Origin: Solirubrobacter pauli | GTDB lineage: Bacteria > Actinomycetota > Thermoleophilia > Solirubrobacterales > Solirubrobacteraceae | DNA: 64,000 nucleotides | Direction: 5' to 3' | NCBI RefSeq assembly: GCF_003633755.1 | Contig: NZ_RBIL01000001.1 | Span: 2,403,426 to 2,467,425 of the forward strand | Shown: positions 42,555 to 51,844 of the stretch, in pieces | Numbering within the stretch: position 1 is the first letter of the stretch | Layout of the letters: each line of letters begins with the position of its first letter | Made by a program: the position numbers and the translations under genes | Notes under the pieces: model-generated | The model's input: only the letters and a program-made list of their open reading frames with translations | What the model was told of the DNA's origin: nothing | Databases searched by the model: none

Positions 42555-43022
42555 ATGGGACGGAACCTGATGCGGCGTGTGCGCTGGGGCAACGTCGCGC
42601 TGGTCGCGACGGCCTGCGCGGTGCTCGCATTCGGCTCCGCATGGGCGTTCTCGGCGACGACGGGCGCGACGTTGCCGGCCGACGACGCGCGGCCGCTCGT
42701 CCGTGAAGCGCCTACGGCGGATGCCGAGGAGGCAGGTCTCGTTGCGCCGCTCGCTCGGCAGGATCAGGACGCGGAGGCGCGACCGAGGGATCGGGCGCGC
42801 AGGCCGCCGAGCGCCCCCGTCCGGACGCGCACACGGCCCCCGGCCGTTTCGCGAGCGCCACGCCGGCGGGAGCGCCCCGGCGCGGCCGCCACGACGCCGG
42901 TTGCGTCGACGCCCGCCCGGCCCATGCCGGCCGCGGCCGCTCCGCGCGCGGTCGTGCCCGCACGGCGGCCCGCTTCGCCGCCCCGAGCGGGCGGCCACGA
43001 GTTCGGCTTCGAGGGCGGCTAG
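42555..43022 (+). CDS. Hypothetical exported or membrane-anchored proline/arginine-rich protein
   Basis: This 155-residue protein has one N-terminal hydrophobic segment (VALVATACAVLAFGSAWAFS, about 13-32) with basic residues before it, then a low-complexity tail rich in A, R and P. There is no recognised domain. AAGGGAGGT runs right up to the ATG at 42555, so initiation at ATG 42570 may be more natural; the frame is the same. It overlaps the convergent otsA stop. The tail's composition could partly be a high-GC artefact, so confidence is moderate. Confidence 0.55.
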   Translation: MGRNLMRRVRWGNVALVATACAVLAFGSAWAFSATTGATLPADDARPLVREAPTADAEEAGLVAPLARQDQDAEARPRDRARRPPSAPVRTRTRPPAVSRAPRRRERPGAAATTPVASTPARPMPAAAAPRAVVPARRPASPPRAGGHEFGFEGG

Positions 43023-44485
43023 CCCGTGGCGCGGGAGCCGGCGTGCTTGGCGCGGATGTCCGCGATCTGCTCGTCGATCCAGTCGCCCGGGTCGCGCGAG
43101 GTGACGATCTCCTTGAGGCCGCGGGCGCGGCGCTCGCGGGCCTCGGGGGACATGACGAGCGCGGAGTAGATGGCGTCGGCGAGCTCTTGGACGTCGAACG
43201 GGTTCACGGAGATCGCGAACTCGCCGAGCTCCTCGTGGGCGCCGGTGTTCTCGGACAGGATCGAGACGCCGTGGCGCTCGTTGACCAGGGGACCTTCCTT
43301 GGCCACGAGGTTCATGCCGTCGAACATCGCGTTGACCATCATCACGTCGTAGTGCTTGTAGCTGGCGACGGCCTCGTCGAGGTCGTCGCGGAGCTTGAGG
43401 TCGATCGGCATCCAGTCGGGGGTGCCGTGACGGTGGTTGACCACGGCCACCAGCGCCTCGATCTTCTCCAGGTACTCGGCGTACTCGGGGACGTCGGTCC
43501 GGGACGGCATCAGCTGCGCCGTGAAGGTGATGCGCTCGGCGAACTCCGGGTGCTGCTCAAGGAAGATGTCGAAGGCGGTGAAGCCGCGCAGGACGTTCTT
43601 GCTCAGGTCCGCCCGGTCCACGCGCAGGATCGCGAACTCGCGGCGCCGGGCCAGGACGCGCTCCTCGAACTCGCGCACGCGCGGGCGGCGGGAGATCCGG
43701 CGGGTCGACTCGTAGTCGATCGGGAGCGGGTAGTGGCGGACCCACACCTCGCGGTCGCCGCAGTGGACGATGCCCTCGTCGAAGGACACGTCGAGGTCCA
43801 TCAGGTCCCGGCAGCACTGGAGGAAGTTGCGCTGGTAGGACTTGGTGTGGAAGCCGATGATGTCGTTGGCGAGCAGGCCGTTGTAGATCTGCTCGCGGAT
43901 GCCGTTGGGCAGCACGCGCCACGCGTCCGGCTGGGTCCACGGGATGTGGACGAAGTGGTGCAGGAAGACGTCCGGCCGCGCCTCGCGGATCATCCCGGGC
44001 AGCGTGTAGAAGTGGTAGTCGTGGACCATCACGACGGGCTCTTCCTGCCCGTCGATCTCGTCGATCACGGCCTGCGCGAGGTCGTGGTTGACCGCCTGGT
44101 AGCCCTGCTCGAAGGCCTCCACCTCGTGCCGGCGGATGTCCGGCGCGTTGCTCAGGTCCCAGAGGTAGTGCTGGATGAACCAGAGCATCGGGTTGGCGAT
44201 GATGTTGTAGAAGCGGTCGTAGGCCTCGGCGTCGCTCTCGACGAAGCGGATCCGGAACGACCCGCCCTCGGGCGCCTCGACCTCGAACGGCTTGCCGTCG
44301 TGCTCGCGCGCGACTTCGACGTCCTGATCGGTCATCGCCGAGGCGATCCAGATCGCGTCGCGGTGGGAGGCGAGGCCCGTCAGAGCGGTCACGAGGCCAC
44401 CCGTGCCGCGCTTGACCGAGCCGTCCTCCTGGTAGGTGACCGGCCCGCGGTTGGAGACCAGTACGAGTGGCGGCTGCTCGCTCAT
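43019..44485 (-). CDS. otsA: Trehalose-6-phosphate synthase-like GT20 glycosyltransferase
   Basis: This 488-residue GT20 protein shows the glycosyltransferase B-fold: N-terminal LVLVSNRGPVTY, GGLVTALTGL, VMVHDYHFYTLPGMIREARPD, HIPWTQPDAWRVLPNGIREQI, FHTKSYQRNFL and RVDRADLSKNVLRGF, and the C-terminal region with VNAMFDGMNLVAKEGP and LSENTGAHEELGE. It would transfer glucose from a nucleotide sugar to glucose-6-phosphate. No trehalose-phosphatase gene is adjacent. Some GT20 relatives make glucosylglycerol-phosphate instead, so substrate identity is not absolute. ATG 44485. Confidence 0.88.
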   Translation of the reverse strand: MSEQPPLVLVSNRGPVTYQEDGSVKRGTGGLVTALTGLASHRDAIWIASAMTDQDVEVAREHDGKPFEVEAPEGGSFRIRFVESDAEAYDRFYNIIANPMLWFIQHYLWDLSNAPDIRRHEVEAFEQGYQAVNHDLAQAVIDEIDGQEEPVVMVHDYHFYTLPGMIREARPDVFLHHFVHIPWTQPDAWRVLPNGIREQIYNGLLANDIIGFHTKSYQRNFLQCCRDLMDLDVSFDEGIVHCGDREVWVRHYPLPIDYESTRRISRRPRVREFEERVLARRREFAILRVDRADLSKNVLRGFTAFDIFLEQHPEFAERITFTAQLMPSRTDVPEYAEYLEKIEALVAVVNHRHGTPDWMPIDLKLRDDLDEAVASYKHYDVMMVNAMFDGMNLVAKEGPLVNERHGVSILSENTGAHEELGEFAISVNPFDVQELADAIYSALVMSPEARERRARGLKEIVTSRDPGDWIDEQIADIRAKHAGSRATG

Positions 44486-44535
44486 CTGTGCGTGACGATA
44501 TCCAGCTGTCGCGTCAATGAACCATGCGGGGTCCG

Positions 44536-45681
44536 TCAACCGCCGGTGGAGGTCCCGGCGGGGCGCTCGCCGAGCTTGACGTCCAGCGTCTGCGTCTGCC
44601 CGCCGCGGTGGATCTCGAGCTTGACCGTCTCGCCCGGCTTGTACCGGGCGAGCGCGTTCGAGAGGTCGTCCGAGGTCTCGATCGGCTGGTCCGCGAGCTT
44701 CGTGATCACGTCGCCGCCGCGCGCGTACGGCGTGCCCTGGAACAGCTCGCGGCCGCCGCCGGCCTTCACGCCCGCCTCCGCCGCCGGCGAGCCGGGGTTG
44801 AGCAGCTGCACCCACGCGCCCTTGTCGACGTCCAGCCGGAAGTGCTCGACGAGCTGCGGGTAGAGCGGCACGGAGCTTACGCCCAGGTACGCGTACTTGG
44901 CGGTGCCGGACTCGCGCAGCTGGTCCGTGGACCGCTTGACGGTGTCGATCGGCACCGCGAAGCCGACGCCCTCGCCGCCACCGGAGCGCGACTGGATCTG
45001 CTGGTTGATGCCGATCACCTCGCCCGCGGCGTTCACGAGCGGCCCGCCCGAGTTGCCCGGGTTGATCGCGGCGTCCGTCTGGATCGCGCCCGCGATCGCG
45101 AACTCGGTGAGCGAGGCGACCGCGCGGTCCTTCGCCGAGACGATCCCGACGGACAGCGACTGCGCCTGCCCGAACGGCGACCCGATCGCCGCGACCGGCT
45201 CGCCGACCTGCACGTCCTCGCTCGAGCCCAGCGGGAGCGGGTTGAGCTTCAGGCCGTCCGGGTCCACGCGCAGCAGCGCGACGTCCGCGTTCGGGTCCTG
45301 CCCGAGCACCTTGGCCTCGACCCGGTTGCCGTCCGCGAACTCCACGTAGACCTCGTCGGCCCGCCGCAGCGGCTCGCCGTCCTCGCCCGTGGCGACCACG
45401 TGCGCGTTGGTGACGATCTCGCCTTCCTCGTTGAGGACGAAGCCCGAGCCCTCGCCCGCCTCCGACCCGAAGCGGGACACGATCGTGACGACGCCCGGCG
45501 CCTCCTCGTCGTAGATCTTGCGCGCGTCGAAGCCGCCCTCGGCCTGGTTGGCGACGACCTCGTCGCGCGTGGTCGCGGGGGGCGTGGCGGTGGTGCGGGC
45601 AGCCGGATCGTCGCCTCCGTCGTCGCCCCCGCACGCGCCGAGCGCGAGCGCCACGGCGGCGGCGGCGAGCAGGCGCCTCAT
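44536..45681 (-). CDS. HtrA/DegP-like serine protease with PDZ domain, lipoprotein
   Basis: This 381-residue protein has a lipobox LALGACGG with C17, so it is probably lipid-anchored. An S1C trypsin-like domain follows with the triad H94 (TNAHVV), D133 (NADVALLRV) and S211 (NPGNSGGPLVN), and then a C-terminal PDZ domain (about 285-370, LNPGSPAAEAGVKAGG). It would degrade or chaperone misfolded proteins outside the membrane. The 3' end of the adjacent histidine kinase gene overlaps its start by 4 nt, and the kinase and response regulator probably control this envelope-stress protease. Confidence 0.93.
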   Translation of the reverse strand: MRRLLAAAAVALALGACGGDDGGDDPAARTTATPPATTRDEVVANQAEGGFDARKIYDEEAPGVVTIVSRFGSEAGEGSGFVLNEEGEIVTNAHVVATGEDGEPLRRADEVYVEFADGNRVEAKVLGQDPNADVALLRVDPDGLKLNPLPLGSSEDVQVGEPVAAIGSPFGQAQSLSVGIVSAKDRAVASLTEFAIAGAIQTDAAINPGNSGGPLVNAAGEVIGINQQIQSRSGGGEGVGFAVPIDTVKRSTDQLRESGTAKYAYLGVSSVPLYPQLVEHFRLDVDKGAWVQLLNPGSPAAEAGVKAGGGRELFQGTPYARGGDVITKLADQPIETSDDLSNALARYKPGETVKLEIHRGGQTQTLDVKLGERPAGTSTGG

Positions 45682-47129
45682 GCCGGCAGCACCAGGGAGA
45701 ACGTCGTCTTGCCCGGGCTCGAGCGGACGGTCAGGCGGCCCTGCATGCGCTCCGCGAGCTCGCGGGCGATCGCGAGCCCGAGGCCCGCGCCTTGGGCCTG
45801 CTCGGCGGAAGTGAAGAACGGCTCGAAGATGTGCGGCATGTTCTGATCGGTGATCCCCGGGCCGCGGTCCGCGACCTCGAGCCGAACGTGCCCGTTCGCC
45901 CGGGCCGCTGAAACGCGAACCCCCGTGCCGGGCGGCGTGTGGCGCAGCGCGTTGTCGAGCAGGATCCGCAGCACCTGGGCCACGCGCTCGGGGTCGCAGT
46001 CGAGCTCGATCGGCTCCGGCCGCAGGTCCAGCTCCACGTCGGACGCGTGCTGGGAGGCGAGCGGCGTGAACTCCGACGCCACCTCGCGCGCGAGCTGGCC
46101 CACGTCCGTCGGCTCCGGCCGCAGCTCCAGCGCGCCCGCCTCCAGGCGCGAGAGGTCCAGCAGCTCGACCGCCAGGTTGCGCATCCGGTCGACCTGGCCG
46201 CGGATCTGCTCCAGGAACGCGCGCCGCGTCTCCTCGTCGAGGTCCTCGTCGGCCAGCAGCTCGAGGAAGCCGCCGAGCGAGAAGATCGGCGTGCGCAGCT
46301 CGTGCGAGGCCGAGGCGATGAACTGCTTGCGCGCGCGGTCGAGCCGGGCGAGCTGGTCCTGCATGTCGTTGAACGTCCGCGCGAGCTCGCCGAGCTCGTC
46401 GTCGGAGTCCGCGCGGATCGGCTGCGAGAAGTCGCCGGCGGCGACCTTGCGGGCGGCGCGTTCAAGTCGCTTCACGCGCGCCGCGAGCGCTCGCGCGACC
46501 AGGTAGCCGGCCAGGATCGCGATCACCAGCGCGATGCCGCCCGCGAGCAGGATCTGGCGGCGGATCAGCGAGACGTTGGCGGCGACGTCCGACAGCGAGG
46601 CGGCGAAGACGGCGACGAACGGCTGCTCGTTGCGTCGCGTCGAGTTCTCGTCATGGATGAGCCGTGCGGCGATCGCTTCACGGCCGTTGGGCGTGGTGAC
46701 GATCCCGCTCACGAGCCGGTCGGTGCGACGCGCCTGGTTCGCGAGCGTCTCGACGTCGGCCGCGCTGGCACCGCCGTCCGGCGTCGTGTCGGTGAACGCG
46801 AACGGCCCGTCGTCGCCGACGCCCATGACGATGATCTCGGTGCCGATCTTGCCGGCGAGGTCGCGCACCTTGCCGGAGCGGTTGGACTTGATCTTGCCCT
46901 CGTCGGGGCTCTTGTCCTCGAGCCTCGGCAGCGGCTTCGGCGGGACCATCGACAGACCGACGTCGTTCGTGTACTGACGCGCCGCCTGCTCGACCTCCTT
47001 GAGCCGCTGCGACGTGAGCGACGCCTCCAGGCGTGGCGTCACCGACAGGTAGATCGTGCCGATCGCACCGACGATGATCAGCGCGAAGATCAGCGCCAAC
47101 CGGTTCCGCAGCGAGCGCAGACCCGGCAC
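45678..47129 (-). CDS. Sensor histidine kinase
   Basis: This 483-residue two-transmembrane kinase has helices at about 9-30 and 192-213 flanking an extracytoplasmic sensor domain of about 160 residues. HAMP (about 213-265), HisKA with the phosphorylated H276 in SASHELRTPIFSLGG, and HATPase with N, G1 and G2 boxes (DNALRHTPPGTGV, DRGPGI, AQGAGLGLAI) follow. The order is typical for OmpR-linked kinases. It pairs with the response regulator 3 bp upstream and overlaps the protease gene, which fits an envelope-stress sensor. Confidence 0.94.
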   Translation of the reverse strand: MPGLRSLRNRLALIFALIIVGAIGTIYLSVTPRLEASLTSQRLKEVEQAARQYTNDVGLSMVPPKPLPRLEDKSPDEGKIKSNRSGKVRDLAGKIGTEIIVMGVGDDGPFAFTDTTPDGGASAADVETLANQARRTDRLVSGIVTTPNGREAIAARLIHDENSTRRNEQPFVAVFAASLSDVAANVSLIRRQILLAGGIALVIAILAGYLVARALAARVKRLERAARKVAAGDFSQPIRADSDDELGELARTFNDMQDQLARLDRARKQFIASASHELRTPIFSLGGFLELLADEDLDEETRRAFLEQIRGQVDRMRNLAVELLDLSRLEAGALELRPEPTDVGQLAREVASEFTPLASQHASDVELDLRPEPIELDCDPERVAQVLRILLDNALRHTPPGTGVRVSAARANGHVRLEVADRGPGITDQNMPHIFEPFFTSAEQAQGAGLGLAIARELAERMQGRLTVRSSPGKTTFSLVLPA

Positions 47130-47132
47130 GGG

Positions 47133-47843
47133 CTACGCGTCTTCGTCGCGGAAGCGGTATCCGACGCCGCGTACCGTGAACAGGTACTCCGGCTCCTTCG
47201 GATCCGCCTCGATCTTCTCCCGCAGATGGCGGATGTGCACGTCGATGGTGCGCGGGTCGCGGTAGGCGGAGTCGCCCCACACCCGCGCCAGCAGCATGTC
47301 CCGGGTGAACACGCGGCCGGGCGACCGCGCGAGCGCGGCCAGGATCTCGAACTCGACGTAGGTCGTCGAGACGCTGTCGCCGTTGCGCGACACCGTGCGC
47401 TTGCCCGGGTCGATCTTGAGGCCCCGCACCTCGATCGGCCGCTCGTCGTCGGTGTCCGGGCGCGCCATGCCCGAGCGGCGCAGCGCGGCCTTCACGCGCG
47501 AGCGGAACTCGCGCATCGAGAACGGCTTGGTGATGTAGTCGTCCGCGCCCAGCTCGAGCCCGAGGACCTTGTCGATCTCCTCCGACTTGGCCGTGAGCAT
47601 GATGATCGGCACGGTCTCGCCCTTGGCGCGCAGGCGCCGGCAGACCTCGAGGCCGTCCATCCGCGGCAGCATCACGTCCAGCACGACGAGGTCGAACACC
47701 TGCTCGTCGAACCGCTCGAGCGCTTCCGGGCCGTCGGCGGCCTGGACGACCTCGTAGCCGTCCCGCTGCAGCGGGAAGGAGAGCAGCGTCTGAATGGGCT
47801 GCTCGTCGTCCACGAGCAAGATTCTGGGGGCGCGATCGGCCAT
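47133..47843 (-). CDS. OmpR-family response regulator
   Basis: This 236-residue regulator has a receiver domain with the acidic pair D12-D13, the phosphoacceptor D56 in LVVLDVMLP, and the K in TKPFSMREF. A winged-helix DNA-binding domain of the OmpR/PhoB type follows (EFEILAALARSPGRVFTRDMLLARVWGD, then VRGVGYRF). ATG 47843 is chosen over upstream M at 47885, since the MADRAPRILLVDDE start is typical. It faces the M28-like gene divergently; the two starts are 46 bp apart. Confidence 0.95.
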   Translation of the reverse strand: MADRAPRILLVDDEQPIQTLLSFPLQRDGYEVVQAADGPEALERFDEQVFDLVVLDVMLPRMDGLEVCRRLRAKGETVPIIMLTAKSEEIDKVLGLELGADDYITKPFSMREFRSRVKAALRRSGMARPDTDDERPIEVRGLKIDPGKRTVSRNGDSVSTTYVEFEILAALARSPGRVFTRDMLLARVWGDSAYRDPRTIDVHIRHLREKIEADPKEPEYLFTVRGVGYRFRDEDA

Positions 47844-47889
47844 GCCGGAGCAACGCAAGGATAGTTCGGTTGCTACACGAGGCATTAAC

Positions 47890-49719
47890 GTGGATCGCGT
47901 GCTCGACGGCCGCGTCTACCGGACCGCCTTCCTTCCCGCGCTGCTCGCGCTGTTCCTCGCTGCCTTCGCGCTGCAGGACCGGCCGACGCCCGGGCGTGCC
48001 GAGCTGCCGCCCGACGCGTTCAGCCAAGACCGCGCGTTCGGCACCGTGCGGGACAAGGATCCCGGCTCTTTGCAGGGGCTTTACGCCGACTTCCCGGACC
48101 GGTCGCCCGGCTCGCCCGGCGACCAGGCGCTCGCCGACTACGTGGCCGAGGACCTCGCGGCGCCGTGGGCGGAGGGCGAGCGGCCCACCTTCACGGTGCG
48201 CAAGACCACCGACGACGACGGCTACACGACCGTGGTCGCGACACGGCCGGGCAAGTCGGCGCGTCGGATCGTCGTGCTCGCGGACCGCGACTCGCGCGGG
48301 CGCGCGGAGCTGTCCGCCACGGCGGTCCTGCTCGAGCTGGCGCGCGTCTACAAGTCGCGTGACGTGAACAAGACCCTCGTGATCGTCTCCACCACGGGGG
48401 CGAGCAAGGGCTTCCAGGGCGCACGCGAGTGGGCACGCACGGAGGCGGGCGCACCGGTCGACGGCGTGCTCGTCCTCGGCGACCTGGCGTCGAACGACCT
48501 CCGCAAGCCGTGGGTGGTGTCCTGGACGGGGACGCCCCGCGCCGTCCCGCTCGGCCTCGAGCGCACCGTGCAGGCCGCCGTCCGCCGCGAGACGCGCGCG
48601 GACCCCGGTGGGCCGCACGCCCTCGGCCAGTGGGTCCGCCGCGCGCTGCCCGTGACGCTCTCCGAGCAGGGCGCGATCGCCGCCGAGGGCCTGCCCGCGG
48701 TGCTGCTGTCGGCGTCCGGCGAGCTCGGGCCGAAGGAGGGCGCGACCGTGTATCGCAAGCGGCTGCGCGTCTTCGGTCGCTCGGCCGTGCGCGCCGTCGG
48801 GGCGCTGGACGAGGCCGGGCGCCGGGACCAGCCCGCCTTCGCGGACGCGCCGTCCGGCATCTCGACGCTGCGCAACGTCGCCTCCGACTGGAGCGTGCGG
48901 CTCGTGGTGGGCACGCTGCTGCTGCCCGCCCTGCTGGCGGCGCTCGACGCGTTCTTCCGCGCGCGCCGTCGCCACGTGCCGATCGGGCCGTGGGTGGCGT
49001 GGTTGGCCGTCGCCGCCGTGCCGCTGCCCGCCGCCTGGCTGTGGCTGCGGATGCTCGGCGCGACCGGGCTCGTCGACGCGCCCGCGGGGGTCGTGAACCC
49101 AGCGCGCTGGCCGGTCGGCTCGAGTGGGATCATCGCCCTCGTCAGCGCCGCGATCGTCGCCGGCCTGGCGTGGTTCGGCGCCCGCCTGGTCGCGCGCGCG
49201 TTCGCCCGCGCGCCTTCGGCGGAGCAGCCCGTCAACGGCCGCCGCGGGCCCGGAGCGCCCGGCGTCGAGGGCCTCGCGGTGGCGACGGCGCTCTGGCTGA
49301 GCGTGCTGGTGGGGCTGGCGTGGCTGCGCAACCCGTACGCTGCGGGCCTGCTGATCCCCGCGGCGCACCTGTGGCTGTTCGCGGCCGCCGGCTGGCGAGG
49401 GCGCGTGGCCGTGGTCGCGCTGATCGCCGGCCTCGTGGTGCCCGTGCTCGCGGTCGTGCACCTCGCGGGCGCGCTGGACCTCGGCCCGCACGAGCTCGGC
49501 TGGGGCATGGCGATCGCGGCGTTGACGGGCTCCGCGTTCGGCTCCACGCTGCTGTTCGCCGCCCTGCTGGCCGCGTTCGCCGGTGTGTTCCGCGTGCTGA
49601 TCGCGCGCCGCCGGATGGGTGACCGCGGCAAGTCCGGTCCCCAGTTCGCGACGCGCGGCCCGCTCAGCTACGCCGGCCCGGGCTCGCTCGGCGGCACGGA
49701 GTCGGCGCTGCGCCGATGA
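47890..49719 (+). CDS. M28-like membrane protein (zinc-peptidase fold, C-terminal membrane region)
   Basis: This 609-residue protein starts with a membrane anchor (LPALLALFLAAFAL), an extracytoplasmic region of about 300 residues and a C-terminal half with about 7 hydrophobic helices. In the soluble region, YADFPDRSPGSPGDQALADYVAEDLAA and VVLADRDSRGRAELSATAVLLELARV follow M28 aminopeptidase architecture. The usual zinc-ligand histidine/aspartate is changed (ADRDS where HxDS is expected), so activity may be lost. GTG 47890 is used; GTG 47899 is equally possible. Its stop overlaps the sortase ATG (ATGA). Confidence 0.72.
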   Translation: MDRVLDGRVYRTAFLPALLALFLAAFALQDRPTPGRAELPPDAFSQDRAFGTVRDKDPGSLQGLYADFPDRSPGSPGDQALADYVAEDLAAPWAEGERPTFTVRKTTDDDGYTTVVATRPGKSARRIVVLADRDSRGRAELSATAVLLELARVYKSRDVNKTLVIVSTTGASKGFQGAREWARTEAGAPVDGVLVLGDLASNDLRKPWVVSWTGTPRAVPLGLERTVQAAVRRETRADPGGPHALGQWVRRALPVTLSEQGAIAAEGLPAVLLSASGELGPKEGATVYRKRLRVFGRSAVRAVGALDEAGRRDQPAFADAPSGISTLRNVASDWSVRLVVGTLLLPALLAALDAFFRARRRHVPIGPWVAWLAVAAVPLPAAWLWLRMLGATGLVDAPAGVVNPARWPVGSSGIIALVSAAIVAGLAWFGARLVARAFARAPSAEQPVNGRRGPGAPGVEGLAVATALWLSVLVGLAWLRNPYAAGLLIPAAHLWLFAAAGWRGRVAVVALIAGLVVPVLAVVHLAGALDLGPHELGWGMAIAALTGSAFGSTLLFAALLAAFAGVFRVLIARRRMGDRGKSGPQFATRGPLSYAGPGSLGGTESALRR

Positions 49720-50423
49720 CCACCTCCTCGCCCAAGCCGCGCCGTGCGCGCAAGGTCCTGCGCGGGTTCGCGAACGCGCTGATCATCGCCGGCGCGCTGC
49801 TGCTCCTGGACGCCTTCCTCACGCTCGTGTGGGAGGAGCCCGTGTCCTCGACCTACGCCCACTTCCAGCAGAACGAGCTGTCCGGCGAGCTGGACCGGCT
49901 CGAGAAGATCCCGCTCACACCCGTCGAGCGCAAGGCGATCGTGAAGCTGCCCGACCCGAAGAAGAAGCTCGCGTTCGCGGCGCGGTCGCTGAGCCGGCAC
50001 ACGGACGACGGAGACGCCGTCGGGCGCCTGCGCATCGACCGGATCGGGCTCAACACCGTGTTCCTGGAAGGCACCGATGCGAACGACCTGCGGCGCGGCC
50101 CCGGGCACTACCCGTCGACGGTCCTGCCCGGCCAGCGCGGCACGGTCGCGATCGCGGGCCACCGGACCACCTACGGCGCCCCGTTCCGCAAGGTCGACAA
50201 GGTCCGCAGCGGCGACGACATCGTCGTGACCATGCCCTACGGGCGGTTCACCTACCGGGTCGAGCGGACCCGGATCGTCCAGCCGACGGACGTGTGGGTG
50301 GTGGACAACCGCTCGTTCGATCGACTGGTGTTGACGGCGTGTCATCCGTTGTACTCGGCCGCCCAGCGGATCGTCGTGTTCGCGCGGCTGGTGAAGTCCG
50401 ACCCACGTGGATCGGCACGTTGA
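49716..50423 (+). CDS. Class E-type sortase
   Basis: This 235-residue protein has an N-terminal membrane anchor (about 16-38) and a sortase beta-barrel domain with the catalytic His in IAGHRTTYGAPF, Cys in LTACHPLY and the Arg in SAAQRIVVF. Sortases cut a C-terminal motif of surface proteins and join them to peptidoglycan or a pilus. No LPxTG-like substrate protein is seen nearby. Translation is coupled to the M28-like protein upstream. The start is ATG 49716. Confidence 0.9.
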   Translation: MTTSSPKPRRARKVLRGFANALIIAGALLLLDAFLTLVWEEPVSSTYAHFQQNELSGELDRLEKIPLTPVERKAIVKLPDPKKKLAFAARSLSRHTDDGDAVGRLRIDRIGLNTVFLEGTDANDLRRGPGHYPSTVLPGQRGTVAIAGHRTTYGAPFRKVDKVRSGDDIVVTMPYGRFTYRVERTRIVQPTDVWVVDNRSFDRLVLTACHPLYSAAQRIVVFARLVKSDPRGSAR

Positions 50424-50442
50424 GCCTTGGGGTGAGCACCTG

Positions 50443-50730
50443 ATGGACCATTGTCCGGGCGAGGACGATGAGGCTCATATGACGGTGCTGGATACCCGAT
50501 ATGTGTCACGAGCCCGGATGACGGGTCCGGCTCGTGATGGTGGCCGCCGCTTCAACCGATCGGCCCCCATCGCTCCCTCCAAGGACGGTGCGGTGAACAA
50601 AGTGCAGCAACTACGAGAGCGCATCCAGTGCGGGACGTACGCGGTCGACAGCGATGCTGTCGCCGCCGCGATCCTCAAGCGCCTCCTCGGAAACGAGGAG
50701 GAGGGCACTGCCGATGCAAGGCTGGCGTAA
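50443..50730 (+). CDS. FlgM-like anti-sigma factor domain protein
   Basis: This is a protein of about 95 residues whose last 45 resemble the FlgM C-terminal helices: KVQQLRERIQCGTYAVDSDAVAAAILKRLL fits the family pattern of RxxIxxGxYxVDxxxVAxxIL. FlgM proteins bind sigma-28 and hold it inactive. The N-terminal half is polar without pattern. The start is uncertain; ATG 50443 or 50479 are both in frame, and the latter has an AGG close before it. It follows the sortase by 19 bp. No flagellar genes are in the window. Confidence 0.65.
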   Translation: MDHCPGEDDEAHMTVLDTRYVSRARMTGPARDGGRRFNRSAPIAPSKDGAVNKVQQLRERIQCGTYAVDSDAVAAAILKRLLGNEEEGTADARLA

Positions 50731-50742
50731 CTGAAGGCCAAG

Positions 50743-51663
50743 CTAGTGCTCGAAGCCCCGCCAGGCGTCAGCGTCTGGCGGGGCTCCGATCCACTCCACG
50801 CCCTCACCTTCGACGACTTCTCCGATCCAGGTGAGCAGCGGCAGCGAATCGGGTCCGCACACGAGTAGCTCATAGTCCTCGCCACCGGTGGCGGCGAGTG
50901 CGACGGAGTCGACGCCGGGCGCCAGCGGGAGGGCGCCCGCGTCGAGGATGATCTTCACGCCGCTCGCCTCGGCGATGCGGCGCGCGTCCGAGGCCAGGCC
51001 GTCGGACAGGTCCATCATCGCGCTGGCCCCCGCGGCGAGCACGCGGCCCTCGGCCAGGCGCGGCCGTGGCCGCAGGTAGCGCTCCACGAGCGCGGGCGGG
51101 CCTTGGGCGACGCCGTCGAGGATCGCCAGGCCGGCCGCCGACGCGCCGAGCGTCCCGGTCACGCCCACGCGGTCGCCGGGGCGTGCCGTGTCGCGGCGGA
51201 CGAAGGCCTCGGGCGCGTCCGCCCAGCCCATGACGGTCACGGCGACCGTCAACGCGGGCCCGCGCGTGAGGTCACCGCCGGCGATCGTCACGCCGCACTC
51301 GGCCGCGAGCGCCTCGGCGCCGCGGTGCAGCGCGAGCACGTCGTCGTCGCCCATGTCCCGCGGCAGCACGAGCGACAGGTACGCCTCTCCCGCGTCCCCG
51401 CCCATCGCGGCGATGTCCGACAGCGCGCCCGCGAGCGCGCGCCAGCCGACGTCCTCCGGGCTCGCCTGGCCGAGCCGGAAGTGCGTCCCGTCGACCATCA
51501 CGTCGGTCGACACCGCGCATGCGCCCCCCGCGCGGACGATCGCGCAGTCGTCGCCGATCCAGCGGACGACGCGCTCCGAGCGCACCGTGAGCGCGCTGCG
51601 GATGGCGGCTATGAGCTCGAGCTCACCGATGCCGGTAGACGATCCGAGCCCGGTGAAGGTCAT
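50743..51663 (-). CDS. thiL: Thiamine-monophosphate kinase
   Basis: This 306-residue kinase would phosphorylate thiamine monophosphate to the active diphosphate cofactor. It has the ThiL/AIR synthase fold with [20 protein letters not shown], the metal-binding [42 protein letters not shown] and [10 protein letters not shown], and DLSDGLASD. The length is normal. ATG 51663 is used and the gene overlaps the 3' end of infA by 41 nt; the next possible start would remove conserved N-terminal residues, so the overlap seems real. Confidence 0.93.
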   Translation of the reverse strand: MTFTGLGSSTGIGELELIAAIRSALTVRSERVVRWIGDDCAIVRAGGACAVSTDVMVDGTHFRLGQASPEDVGWRALAGALSDIAAMGGDAGEAYLSLVLPRDMGDDDVLALHRGAEALAAECGVTIAGGDLTRGPALTVAVTVMGWADAPEAFVRRDTARPGDRVGVTGTLGASAAGLAILDGVAQGPPALVERYLRPRPRLAEGRVLAAGASAMMDLSDGLASDARRIAEASGVKIILDAGALPLAPGVDSVALAATGGEDYELLVCGPDSLPLLTWIGEVVEGEGVEWIGAPPDADAWRGFEH

Positions 51664-51841
51664 AAGGCGAGACTTCGACCCGCACCCGGTCCCCGGGCAG
51701 GATGCGGATGCGGAACCGTCGCATCTTCCCTGCCACGTGGCCCAGGACTTCGTGGCCGTTGTCGAGTTGCACCCGGAACATCGCGTTCGGGAGCGCCTCG
51801 ACGACCTCGCCTTCGAACTCGACCTTCTCCTCTTTCGACAA
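51623..51841 (-). CDS. infA: Translation initiation factor IF-1
   Basis: This is a 72-residue OB-fold protein with the IF-1 pattern: [62 protein letters not shown], of the expected length. It binds the ribosomal A site during initiation. It lies three bases after cspA and overlaps thiL by 41 nt. Standard infA genes of actinobacteria sit next to rpmJ and rpsM, so this may be a second or relocated copy. Cold-shock and IF-1 proteins are related in fold and both act on mRNA. Confidence 0.93.
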   Translation of the reverse strand: MSKEEKVEFEGEVVEALPNAMFRVQLDNGHEVLGHVAGKMRRFRIRILPGDRVRVEVSPYDLHRARIVYRHR

Positions 51842-51844
51842 GAG

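Noticed and set aside
44486-45634. Extension of the otsA frame to 45634
   Set aside because: It is a frame-shifted shadow of the HtrA-like protease; GT20 similarity begins at 44485.
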